Source: CAUZSN01 sp963582345 (GTDB lineage: Bacteria > Planctomycetota > Planctomycetia > Planctomycetales > Planctomycetaceae). Taken from it: a DNA stretch of 26,588 nucleotides. Of this stretch, positions 7,563 to 15,387 are shown in pieces; position 1 is the stretch's first letter, and each line of letters opens with the position of its first letter. The stretch covers positions 1-26,588 of the forward strand of contig CAUZSN010000030.1 in the NCBI GenBank assembly GCA_963582345.1, given 5' to 3'. Both the position numbers and the translations under genes were made by a program. A model generated the notes under the pieces. The model searched no databases. It saw nothing but the letters and a program-made list of their open reading frames with translations, and was not told the origin of the DNA.

Positions 7563-10544
7563 GTGTTAAGACGCATGCTCCTGACGCTTGCCACAGCCGC
7601 TTGCCTTTCCGCGATTTACGGGTTGTACGTACGAGTCGTCGGGTCGCAATTGCAATCAGAGGCGCCTGGTGAAGGTTCCGAGTACTTTTCCAAAATTTCC
7701 GTGTCAGGCACCCCACGGGAAAACGTCACCAAAGCCCAAGAATATTTGTTGTTGCGGGCACCCTGGGCCACTACCGCGCAGTACCAGTTGCGGACCGAGC
7801 AGACGTTCGTCTACGCCGAGCATTGTGAACCTCTAGAAGCCGACGGCGTCGTCCAATTAAAGCCGTTTGCCATGATTTGGTTTCAGGATGGTGATAGGCA
7901 TGAGAGAGAGCCCATTACAATGGTCGCAGATTCGGCTGTTATTCAGTTTGCCTCGAAATTTGATGTCTCGAATATTGACTTGACCCAACAGATTCCGGAT
8001 CGAATCGTCGGAGGCAAGCTGAATCGTGACGTGATCATAGCCGGTCCAGACGGACTATTGATTCAGGGTCGCAACTTTATTTTTGAAGAGTCTGCGATGC
8101 ACATTCGCAGCGATAACGCCGTCCAATTCGCGCACGGGCCACATCGCGGAAGTGCCCACGGTGTGCAAATTGAACTGACTGAGGTGAAGAATTCAAACGG
8201 CGATAGTCCACTGGTGGTATCAGGTATCGACAGCATTCGGCTGTTTCGCAACGTGGAAATGAAAATGGCTCTCGGCGAGCCAGACAAACAAGGGTGTGCT
8301 GAGATTCATTGTGCGGGCAGTTTCGAGTATGTGCTGCAAACAAACATAGCAACATTCGAAGATGACGTTCGCGTGCTCTGGCTTACAGGACCAGCGGATT
8401 CGCTACAGTGTCAAATCCTGAAATTGTTTTTCAAACGAAATATTCACTCGGACACTGTGACAGGTGAAAAGGCTGCTTTCGTAAACGACCTTTCAAGTAA
8501 CTCACAAACGGATCTGAACAATCGCGTGACAATTGCGAAGGTGAATACCAACAAGTCGTCATTGGGAGGCCCTGGGAATAACCTTACTTTCAGCCAATTG
8601 AAGGCTGAAGGAAGAACGGTGGTCTTGAATTCTTCTAGTAATAGCCTGACCGCGCACATGACCGAGCTTGAGTATGATGCCGTGAAGAAAGTTGCCGTCT
8701 TGCGTGGTGGAAACCGAGTTCACATGCGGTACGGCACCAGCGACCTGCACTGTCCAGAAATCACGTTGCTCCACGGAGAGAATGGAAAAATTGTCTCGGC
8801 GTGGTGTCGAGGCGCCGGCTGGTTGACTCATCGAGATCTCGAAACTCAGGACGTGATCCTTTCCGCGCAATGGCTGAAGCAGCTGCGCAAGTATCCCGAT
8901 CCAAATTCCGGTCTGGACATCATTGAGTTGAAGGGACAGGCCATCATTCGTCAGCCGAATCCAACGCAAGGGATCAAAGCGGAATTCGTCAAAATTTGGA
9001 TCGACGATCAGAAAAGAAATGTTCATGACGGTTCAATTGTTGAACGAACTGCACAATCGGAGCGGATCCGACCCCGGCATCTGTTGGCGTTGCAGGATGT
9101 TGTCGTCGTCAGTCCGGAATTGCAGGGGCGAACGAATCATTTACGAGTTTGGTTCGATGGTCAATCCGCACCGCATTCCGAGTCCACAGTGTCGCAAGGC
9201 CGAAAATTGCGAACCCACTTGCGGCCTGCTTTACGGCATATTTCGAAATCAGAAATATCCGAACCGCAGACTCCAGTTGAAAAGAAGCCGGTGATTCTAA
9301 ACGCGGACTCGATTCAAGTTCGAGTGTTGAATGCTCATGACCGCGATGATGCTCAGTTGGCCGAGGTGTGGACCGAGGGGGACGTCCATGTTTGGCATGA
9401 ATATAAGATGGGCCAGGGAACGTTTGATGTGACCGGCGACCGACTGCAACTTCAGAATGTAGGCGAGCTGACTGAAGTCTTGCGAGTTTCCGGAAATCCA
9501 GCCCGCGTCCGAGATGGTGCGGTTGATATTGAAGGACCGGAGATCTTCATGGAGCGCAACAACAACCTGACTTGGATTGAAGGCCCCGGTCAATTGCAAT
9601 TGCCGGTCAAAACCGATTTGGAAGGCAAAGTGCTTCAACAGCCCTCCAATCTAAAAGTGTCGTGGCAAGAACGAATGCAGTTTGATGGCCAAGCAGGCGA
9701 TTTTTTCGGAAACGTGTACGCCGACTTGAAAGACACATTGACGGATCATCGAATGCAGTGCCAGCAAATGCGGATCGAGTTAACGAATCGCATAGACTTC
9801 TCACAGCAGAATTTTGTCAAGAGCGAGGTGGAAATTCGAGATATCGTCTGCAAGGAAGGTGTCGTGTTCTTCAGCCACGAATACGCTGCCAACGGGCAAA
9901 TTGGAATTCGACGAGCCAGGTTGTGGAAATTCTCGATCAATACTACGACCGGAAGAACCGAGGCCTATGGGCCCGGAGAGGTGACCTTTTGGCAGCGCGG
10001 GCGCGGCAAACGCGCTGCACTGTCACCGACTGCCGTTGCCCAGGCCAATCAACCACTCAGATTCGAATCACAGGATTGGGAATATACACGACTCGTATTT
10101 TCCGGTCAGACAACCGGCAATTTGAAACAGAGGCACACAAAGTTTCACGATCAGGTCCAGATCGTCTACGGACCGGTCAAACACCCATTTGACTGTATCG
10201 ACTCCGACACGTTGCCGAAAGATGCGGTAGTCATGCGGTGCGACATATTACACTTCGCGCAACAACCGGAAACCCCAACGAGTCCCAGTCACATCGAATT
10301 GCGGGCAGATGGAAATGCGCGTCTGGAAGGCCGAAAGTTCTACGCACGGGCCGATATGATCAACTATGACGAATCCAAGGGACTGTACTCGCTGCGGTCA
10401 ATCGGTACTCGTGAAGCAACAATTTGGCGCCAAAAGACTCTGGGTGGCAAGTACAGTCGTGCTAATGCACAAAGCATGAAGTTCATTCCGTCACGCAACT
10501 TCCTGGAGTTCGACCAAACCACACGGTTGCAAGATGTGCAATAG
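7563..10544 (+). CDS. Very large LptC/OstA-like LPS transport protein
   Basis: A 993-residue protein with one N-terminal hydrophobic segment (about 4-23, MLLTLATAACLSAIYGLYV) and then a long periplasmic part made of repeated beta-rich units. These units resemble the OstA/LptA/LptC fold: phrases such as 'G....G.D.....ad..........G.a.v......i.g..i......' recur through the protein (for example GDVHVWH...GTFDVTGDRLQLQN and VSGNPARVRDGAVDIEGPEI near 620-670). Such domains form a beta-jellyroll bridge that carries LPS from the inner to the outer membrane. E. coli LptC and LptA are under 200 residues each, so this is several units fused. GTG 7563 is used here; ATG 7575 is an alternative and changes little. 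It follows kdsD by 44 bp, presumably as an operon. The family call rests on pattern and context; exact domain boundaries need profile searches. Confidence 0.65.
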   Translation: MLRRMLLTLATAACLSAIYGLYVRVVGSQLQSEAPGEGSEYFSKISVSGTPRENVTKAQEYLLLRAPWATTAQYQLRTEQTFVYAEHCEPLEADGVVQLKPFAMIWFQDGDRHEREPITMVADSAVIQFASKFDVSNIDLTQQIPDRIVGGKLNRDVIIAGPDGLLIQGRNFIFEESAMHIRSDNAVQFAHGPHRGSAHGVQIELTEVKNSNGDSPLVVSGIDSIRLFRNVEMKMALGEPDKQGCAEIHCAGSFEYVLQTNIATFEDDVRVLWLTGPADSLQCQILKLFFKRNIHSDTVTGEKAAFVNDLSSNSQTDLNNRVTIAKVNTNKSSLGGPGNNLTFSQLKAEGRTVVLNSSSNSLTAHMTELEYDAVKKVAVLRGGNRVHMRYGTSDLHCPEITLLHGENGKIVSAWCRGAGWLTHRDLETQDVILSAQWLKQLRKYPDPNSGLDIIELKGQAIIRQPNPTQGIKAEFVKIWIDDQKRNVHDGSIVERTAQSERIRPRHLLALQDVVVVSPELQGRTNHLRVWFDGQSAPHSESTVSQGRKLRTHLRPALRHISKSEISEPQTPVEKKPVILNADSIQVRVLNAHDRDDAQLAEVWTEGDVHVWHEYKMGQGTFDVTGDRLQLQNVGELTEVLRVSGNPARVRDGAVDIEGPEIFMERNNNLTWIEGPGQLQLPVKTDLEGKVLQQPSNLKVSWQERMQFDGQAGDFFGNVYADLKDTLTDHRMQCQQMRIELTNRIDFSQQNFVKSEVEIRDIVCKEGVVFFSHEYAANGQIGIRRARLWKFSINTTTGRTEAYGPGEVTFWQRGRGKRAALSPTAVAQANQPLRFESQDWEYTRLVFSGQTTGNLKQRHTKFHDQVQIVYGPVKHPFDCIDSDTLPKDAVVMRCDILHFAQQPETPTSPSHIELRADGNARLEGRKFYARADMINYDESKGLYSLRSIGTREATIWRQKTLGGKYSRANAQSMKFIPSRNFLEFDQTTRLQDVQ

Positions 10545-10551
10545 CTTCCCG

Positions 10552-11310
10552 TTATTTATCATCTATCGTTTCGGCGTGGAGTGCATCCAATCGGTCCGCG
10601 AGAAACATCAGCACACGTCCGGATAACGTGTTGAAGTAATTCCAGTTGTGACCGCCGGCTGTCGTCGTTAAGTCGGACTCGAATGGGATCCCAGACGCGA
10701 ACAACTTGCTAGTCAGGCGCTGGACGCTTTCAAACCATTCATCATCGGCTGGGTCGCAAACCAAGAATTGATGCCGGGGCCAGTTTAACGACAGAATCAA
10801 AAGTGTAGCGGTTTGTTGTCGAGCTGCCTCTTGGCTGGCAAACATCTCGTCCAGCGGTAAACCTTGACCGTAGCAGTTTTGAAAATCAACGGAGGGAGAT
10901 ATGGCAGCAACCACGGGAAACTCTCGCGGAAATCGATAGGCCAACTGCAGCACTCCCTGCCCTCCCATACCGATTCCCATCAGTCCGATTCTCGGTGGCT
11001 CAACGTTCCAACGTTCGAAAATATAGGGAATGACACGCTGACGTATGAAGTTAATCGGAGAAATTTGTGGGTCGAACTCGCGACACACAGCGTCGGTCCA
11101 CCACGATCGCTGTCCATGAGGGCAAATTGCTGTAAGCCCAAGTCGTTCTAAATGAAACGAGAAGGCGACGTTGTCAGACAGCGTCTGAAGGTCATGGTCG
11201 TGCAGAAACAAGACAACCGATCGGCGCGTGCCCAATTGCTTTGGTTCATAAACGTCAGCCGTCTTGTCGCCAATCTGAACCCGGCTCCAAATTCCTTCAA
11301 TTTCGGTCAT
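10552..11310 (-). CDS. Alpha/beta-hydrolase (esterase-like) with Gly at the nucleophile position
   Basis: A 252-residue cytosolic protein with the putative-esterase (esterase D-like) fold. Visible features are VVLFLHDHD at 32-40 (the strand before the oxyanion loop, usually LLHG), LGLTAICPHGQRSWWTD, and the nucleophile elbow GLMGIGMGGQGVLQLAYRFP at 109-128. In the canonical G-x-S-x-G elbow the third residue is the catalytic Ser; here G112-I-G114-M-G116 has Gly, encoded by GGT. A possible acid (DPADDEW, 186-192) and the His (GGHNW, H221) are retained. It is therefore either a non-catalytic member (binding or regulatory) or one that works differently. The ATG at 11310 is the only good start. 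It converges on the LptC-like gene with only 7 bp between the stops and is divergent from the phosphoribosyltransferase gene. Confidence 0.8.
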   Translation of the reverse strand: MTEIEGIWSRVQIGDKTADVYEPKQLGTRRSVVLFLHDHDLQTLSDNVAFSFHLERLGLTAICPHGQRSWWTDAVCREFDPQISPINFIRQRVIPYIFERWNVEPPRIGLMGIGMGGQGVLQLAYRFPREFPVVAAISPSVDFQNCYGQGLPLDEMFASQEAARQQTATLLILSLNWPRHQFLVCDPADDEWFESVQRLTSKLFASGIPFESDLTTTAGGHNWNYFNTLSGRVLMFLADRLDALHAETIDDK

Positions 11311-11500
11311 CGCACGTACCTAAGGTGATTAGTGCCCGACGGTCACAATCTTGAAAATTTAAGCAAGCTAACAAAGGATGCGTTGTCAGCGATTTACAGC
11401 ATTGATTTTGGTTTTCTCTTCACGGCCTTTTCTCTACGATGGTTTAATGCTCGAAGGCAAATGGGCCATTTTGAGATTACGATGAATTGCGGTCGTTACC

Positions 11501-11507
11501 GAGGAGA
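11501..11507 (+). promoter_or_regulatory. Ribosome binding site that selects a TTG start
   Basis: GAGGAGA lies 6 nt before the TTG at 11514. This is a near-ideal Shine-Dalgarno site, and the frame upstream to the first possible TTG (11487) has none, so it decides the start of the phosphoribosyltransferase. Confidence 0.65.
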
Positions 11508-11513
11508 CACTCA

Positions 11514-12032
11514 TTGAAACGTCTGATCAGCGAAAGCGACATTCAAATGGAAGTGGCCAAGCTGGGTCAACAGATTGCAGCAGACTTTTGCGATCGACCG
11601 TTTACGGTGCTGGGCATTCTAACCGGCAGCATCATTTTTATCTCCGACTTGATTCGCCAGATCAATATTCCGCTTCGGATTGGGTTAATCCAAGCATCCA
11701 GCTACCGTAGTCGAACTACGATTCCCGGAAATCTGGCGATTAATGCTGAGCTACTGCCGGATATTACCGGTCGTGATGTTCTGTTGGTCGATGATATTTT
11801 CGATACCGGAAACACTTTGGCTACGGTGAGTCAAACAGTGCAAAGGCATCAGCCAAACAGTGTTCGCTCAGCTGTCCTGCTGTCAAAACAAGGGCGCAGC
11901 ACCGTAAAACTGAAGCCCGATTACGATTGTTTTTTAATTCCGGACGTATTTGTCGTCGGTTACGGTTTGGATTACAACGACGACTACCGTCACTTGCCTT
12001 ATATTGCTGTTCTGGACGCGCAAGATCTGTAA
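11514..12032 (+). CDS. hpt: Hypoxanthine phosphoribosyltransferase
   Basis: A 172-residue type I phosphoribosyltransferase of the hypoxanthine/guanine group. It salvages hypoxanthine or guanine with PRPP to IMP or GMP in the cytosol. Diagnostic features are LGILTGSIIFISDLIRQI (first PRPP loop), SSYRSRTT (flexible-loop serine-tyrosine), VLLVDDIFDTGNTL (PRPP-binding signature with two adjacent acids), then KPDYDCFLIPDVFVVGYGLDYNDDYRHLPYIAVL, whose FVVGYGLDY.. RHLPYI is the purine-specificity region of bacterial Hpt. Length is normal. I use the TTG at 11514 because of the strong GAGGAGA site in front and because the protein then begins MKRLISESDIQ, as family members do. It is divergent from the hydrolase gene; a 305-bp gap separates it from bfr. 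Confidence 0.93.
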   Translation: MKRLISESDIQMEVAKLGQQIAADFCDRPFTVLGILTGSIIFISDLIRQINIPLRIGLIQASSYRSRTTIPGNLAINAELLPDITGRDVLLVDDIFDTGNTLATVSQTVQRHQPNSVRSAVLLSKQGRSTVKLKPDYDCFLIPDVFVVGYGLDYNDDYRHLPYIAVLDAQDL

Positions 12033-12337
12033 TTGCTTTGCTCTCTGATTTTTCACGACACGGCTTCATATTTTCCTGCAGAGATCCGCATTCCATGTTC
12101 CTTAAGAACATCGATTCGATCCTTTAGTCACGTTTGCCAAAGCGATCAATTGGTGAAGTGGCAATCTCGAGACTCAATCGCAATCAAAGACGTTGTATCA
12201 ATCTGTCTAAATTTTCGATTATGTTCAAATTCCAACTGGACCAGTTTGGCTGGCCAATCTTAGAATCATTGCAAACATGCAGGTGGAACAGGAGCTTCTT
12301 TTATTACAGACTCAAGGATTTACAGGGGAGACAAAAA
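12033..12337. other. Intergenic region before bfr, with a palindrome
   Basis: No convincing gene lies in these 305 bp; the open frames seen are AT-rich extensions without ribosome binding sites. ATGTTC-CTTAA-GAACAT (12095-12111) is an inverted repeat with 6-bp arms and a 5-bp centre, possibly an operator or a weak hairpin after hpt. There is no T-run typical of an intrinsic terminator. A segment at 12171-12182 resembles the half-site of the palindrome upstream of bfd (10 of 12 bases). Confidence 0.4.
12095..12111. promoter_or_regulatory. Inverted repeat between hpt and bfr
   Basis: ATGTTC (12095-12100) and GAACAT (12106-12111) are exact inverted arms around CTTAA. It lies about 230 bp before the bfr ATG. 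Spacing and symmetry suit a dimeric repressor site, but the GTTC..GAAC order differs from the Gram-positive LexA box (GAAC..GTTC). Chance occurrence cannot be excluded. Confidence 0.3.
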
Positions 12338-12826
12338 ATGCAAGGAAGTCAAAAAGTTATTGATGTGCTCAACGACGGTTTGACCATCGAGTTAACTGCG
12401 ATCAATCAATACTTTGTCCAGTCCAAGATGTGCCGTAATTGGGGATTAAATCGGCTAGCGGAAAAACATTACCACGAATCAATCGGTGAAATGAAGCACG
12501 CTGAAGCGCTGATCGATCGGATCATTTTCTTGGAAGGCATCCCCGAAATAGCGCGATACGACGTCATCCGCGTCGGAACCGAAGTCAAAGAGCAACTGGA
12601 CAACGATTTGGTACTGGAAACGAAAGGAGTGAACGCGTACAACGACGGCATCCAGCTTTGTATCGCCGAGAACGATGGTGGCAGCCGAGAGTTGATGGAG
12701 AAAATCCTGGTCGAGTCGGAAGAACACGTCGATTGGCTTGAGGCACAACTTGACTTGATCGCCAAAATGGGCATCGAAAATTATTTAGTCACGCAGGTGG
12801 GTGAAGACGATGCCGAGGGGCATTGA
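12338..12826 (+). CDS. bfr: Bacterioferritin
   Basis: A 162-residue ferritin-like protein that stores iron as a 24-subunit heme-containing shell. It aligns to E. coli bacterioferritin without gaps through residue 130: ferroxidase ligands E18, E51, H54, E94 and H130 and the axial heme ligand M52 all fall at the same numbers. The exception is position 127, where the bridging Glu is Ser (TCG, 12716-12718), with Glu at 126, 128 and 129. ATG 12338 is preceded by AGGGGAG (12324-12330) and gives the usual N-terminus; a longer frame from 12134 would add 68 unrelated residues and is rejected. The last 46 bp overlap the convergent bfd gene on the other strand, so release (Bfd) and storage (Bfr) partners sit tail to tail. 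Confidence 0.94.
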   Translation: MQGSQKVIDVLNDGLTIELTAINQYFVQSKMCRNWGLNRLAEKHYHESIGEMKHAEALIDRIIFLEGIPEIARYDVIRVGTEVKEQLDNDLVLETKGVNAYNDGIQLCIAENDGGSRELMEKILVESEEHVDWLEAQLDLIAKMGIENYLVTQVGEDDAEGH

Positions 12827-13008
12827 CCGGCAACCATGGCTTCAATGACTTGGTGACAAACAGTACAACCTGTCCCGGCTCCGGTCTGTTGCATAACGCA
12901 GCGCAAGGGATCCAATCTACCAATTGCCATGGCATTGTGAATATCCGACTCTCGCACACCCAGGCAGTGGCAAACAAGTCTGTCGTCGTTGCGGATCATC
13001 GTGGCCAT
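12781..13008 (-). CDS. bfd: Bacterioferritin-associated ferredoxin (BFD-type [2Fe-2S])
   Basis: A 75-residue BFD-like ferredoxin. In the known system Bfd docks on Bfr, passes electrons through the heme and mobilises stored iron. The [2Fe-2S] cysteine pattern is seen: C13-H-C15, then 32 residues, then C48-T-V-C51 (GTGCTVCH), matching the C-x-C..C-x2-C arrangement of E. coli Bfd (64 residues). The middle helices (ESDIHNAMAIG) also fit. I use the ATG at 13008; the ATG at 12999 and an upstream TTG at 13071 are alternatives, and none has a clear Shine-Dalgarno site. Its last 46 bp overlap the end of bfr antisense. A Fur-box-like palindrome lies 47-63 bp upstream. Confidence 0.9.
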   Translation of the reverse strand: MATMIRNDDRLVCHCLGVRESDIHNAMAIGRLDPLRCVMQQTGAGTGCTVCHQVIEAMVAGQCPSASSSPTCVTK

Positions 13009-13054
13009 TTGTTGGAATTTATCTTGCACGTTACCGGTGCTGAGTGCGTATGGC

Positions 13055-13071
13055 TTGAGACTGAGTCTCAA
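13055..13071. promoter_or_regulatory. Fur-box-like operator upstream of bfd
   Basis: TTGAGACT-G-AGTCTCAA is a perfect palindrome with 8-bp arms around one base. Its core has the 7-1-7 layout of Fur sites (TGAnAATnATTnTCA), with one departure per arm from the common TGAGAAT form. It lies 47-63 bp before the bfd ATG, where a repressor could block transcription. bfd is iron-repressed by Fur in proteobacteria, so the placement fits. The symmetry is seen directly; the identity of the regulator is inferred. Confidence 0.5.
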
Positions 13072-13442
13072 TCACATCGAATTCTAGTCGAACGGTGATG
13101 CGTGTCAAGTAACCAGCGGTCGTGACGCGTCCAGATTTTGTCACATCGTTGATATTGATGTCCTTTTTCTTGTCACGATTTTAGCTTGTCGAAACCAATC
13201 TGTTTGATTTTTAACCGTCAGCGAGCAGCACGACACCCGGGAAAGTCGACTTGCTACTAAAATCGAATTCGTTACAACTCGACCTTATGTGTTGTTGATT
13301 CTATCGCGTAACACCCAATTCGCCGTTCGGTCGAACATAAGGGGTTGTGTCGAGAGAAATTCGGCTCCTGCCGGTACTAAATTGTTAAAACTGCTCATTG
13401 CACAATTTCTACTTCTTACCAATATAAAGATTGGATAGAACG
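13072..13442. other. Intergenic region between bfd and the 574-residue exported protein
   Basis: These 371 bp between divergent genes hold no convincing gene. CCTTATGT (13283-13290) and ACATAAGG (13335-13342) are exact inverted 8-mers 44 bp apart, flanked by CTCGAC/GTCGAG, so a long imperfect stem is possible. TTGCAC (13398-13403) and TATAAA (13423-13428), 19 bp apart, form a candidate promoter for the gene at 13443, though it would leave a leader of only a few bases. Confidence 0.35.
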
Positions 13443-15167
13443 ATGAACTACAAACTCGCCAATGGGATTATCATTCTCGTTTGTGCTACAGGATTGTTGC
13501 TCGCTCGAAGTCCCGTATTGGCCGTAGAACCAGTTTCCGCGAATCGACTGCTACCTCCGGAGGTAGCATTCTATGTGACGATTCCGAATGTTTCAGATTT
13601 GAAGGAACGCTGGAAAAAGTCGCTATATGGCGAAATGTACTCAGACGAGGCTTTGGTCGACTTTTGGAAGGACGTCGGAAAACAACTTGGACAGTTTTCC
13701 GACAAGTTCAAAGAGCAGATTGGCGTAACGCTGGACGATTTATTGCAATTACCCAGCGACGAAGTTTCATTTGCTATCGTGAATCCTTCGAGCCAATCGA
13801 TGGCTGCCATCACATTGCTCAATTTCGGAGAGAACAAAGTTACGATCGAAACCCTTCTGAAAAAAGCTACGACGGCACTGGATGAGAAAGGTGCCAAACG
13901 ATCGACCGAGGAATTCGACGACACAAAGATAATCGTTTACACGTTTGAAAAAGACGCGGAGAATACCAGCGTTGGCAGCGACTGGAAGCTGGCGTATTTT
14001 ATCAAGGATTCGACGATCGTCATCGCCAGTTCGGTTCCCGCGTTAGAAGCGATCCTGGCGCGATGGGACGGAAAGCATCCAAAGACATTTGCCGACGACG
14101 AGGTTTATCAGTACATCGTGCAGCGATGTCGTAGTGATGAATCGACACCGCTGTTGACCTGGTACGCAAATCCCATGGGGCTTCTGCACGGAATCATTGA
14201 TGCCGCCGGACCGCAAGCCTTTCAGGCTCAAATGGTCAAAGGCCTTCTGCCCGCCTTGGGAATTTCTCAGTTAAGGGCGGTCGGAGGCTCGTTTGACATC
14301 GCAAGCGGCAATTACGAATCAATCAGCCGGGCACAAGCGTACATTCAATTTCCGACGACTGGAGTTTTGAACGTGTTTCAGTGTCCTGCCACTGTGCAAT
14401 CGCCTCCAAAGTGGGTCACGGCCGACACGACGGCCTATTTTGGAATGAATTGGGATATCCAAGGCGCGTACTTGGCAATCAAGGCCCTAGTCGATCAGTT
14501 CAAAGGCCCTGGATCATTCACAAAAATGCTCGAAGGGCTAGCCATTGAGGAATCCGGCCAAAATCTCCATTTGAAAAAAGACGTGATCGACCAATTATCT
14601 GGCAAAGCTCACTTCATCACCATCACCCCGGAATCGGACGAATTGCACAATGAACGATTCCTGTTTGCGTTGGAAGTGACAAATATAGTCAAGATGAAAC
14701 GCGTCTTGGCGGTCATGACTAAGACACCGGGTTTTCGCGGTAACGCTCGCGAATTTCGAGGCGAAACGATTTACGAAGTGCAATCTGCCATCGCGAATGC
14801 TGGCATCCAGACAATTGGAATAGCGGTCACGAACGGTCATCTGATGCTCGCCAGCGACGTCACGACCATTGAACAAATAGTGCGTGGAGATTCGGACCGG
14901 CAGTCTCTAGTAGATTCGGACGATTATCGAAAGATTACAAGGCACTTCCCTTCCAAGACGTCGGTTCTGGCTTACCAAAAGCAGCAATTGAAGATCAAAC
15001 AAAACTACGAGCGACTTCGTTCGGTAGAAAACAATAAGTTGATTCCGGGCATCGACTTCACGAAGTTGCCACCTTTCGTAGTCGTCCAGAAATATCTGCA
15101 GTCTTCCGGCAGCTATATTATCCCGGATCGACGCGGTGTGTCGTTTGTAAGTTTCAGTTTGCGATAG
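13443..15167 (+). CDS. Exported protein of unknown function (DUF3352-like)
   Basis: A 574-residue protein with a classical signal peptide: a short NYK start, the hydrophobic core LANGIIILVCATGLLL, and cleavage probably after SPVLA (about residue 23). The mature part begins ANRLLPPEVAFYVTIPNVSDLKERWKKS. This resembles a family of large secreted proteins common in planctomycetes, in which 'LP.....yv.i.n...l...w..t' opens a repeating alpha/beta module; SLYGEMYSDEALVDFWKDV and the later segments VLAVMTKTPGF and GHLMLASDVTTIEQIV fit the same pattern. No catalytic motif, metal site or transmembrane helix is visible in the mature part. I choose ATG 13443 over a TTG 12 nt upstream. No function can be assigned; the DUF3352 likeness is by pattern only. 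Confidence 0.75.
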   Translation: MNYKLANGIIILVCATGLLLARSPVLAVEPVSANRLLPPEVAFYVTIPNVSDLKERWKKSLYGEMYSDEALVDFWKDVGKQLGQFSDKFKEQIGVTLDDLLQLPSDEVSFAIVNPSSQSMAAITLLNFGENKVTIETLLKKATTALDEKGAKRSTEEFDDTKIIVYTFEKDAENTSVGSDWKLAYFIKDSTIVIASSVPALEAILARWDGKHPKTFADDEVYQYIVQRCRSDESTPLLTWYANPMGLLHGIIDAAGPQAFQAQMVKGLLPALGISQLRAVGGSFDIASGNYESISRAQAYIQFPTTGVLNVFQCPATVQSPPKWVTADTTAYFGMNWDIQGAYLAIKALVDQFKGPGSFTKMLEGLAIEESGQNLHLKKDVIDQLSGKAHFITITPESDELHNERFLFALEVTNIVKMKRVLAVMTKTPGFRGNAREFRGETIYEVQSAIANAGIQTIGIAVTNGHLMLASDVTTIEQIVRGDSDRQSLVDSDDYRKITRHFPSKTSVLAYQKQQLKIKQNYERLRSVENNKLIPGIDFTKLPPFVVVQKYLQSSGSYIIPDRRGVSFVSFSLR

Positions 15168-15377
15168 GTTGTGCAAGGCTAGTTGGTCTGTCAGTTTTGC
15201 ACCGGGCTCCAAACGGGACTGGTGATGGGCACTGCCCGTCCGACCTTGGTACCGCCAAGTCCATCGATTCGGTTGACGAGCAAATTTTACCGGAACACTT
15301 CTGCGCCTTCGGGGTTTATACTTGTATCGATTGGTACAGCGGGTCGGCCCGCTGGCACGAAGAAAACTCCACATTTT

Positions 15378-15382
15378 GAGGA
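15378..15382 (+). promoter_or_regulatory. Ribosome binding site of the EF-hand gene
   Basis: GAGGA lies 5 nt before ATG 15388. It selects this start over an upstream TTG-type frame opening at 15322. Confidence 0.45.
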
Positions 15383-15387
15383 ATAAT

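Noticed and set aside
12165..12185. Second Fur-like operator upstream of bfr
   Set aside because: Only one side resembles the bfd palindrome and the other arm does not match, so I mention it but do not call it a site.
12134..12337. 68-residue N-terminal extension of bacterioferritin
   Set aside because: It has no likeness to ferritins, and a strong AGGGGAG site precedes ATG 12338, which gives residue numbering identical to E. coli Bfr.
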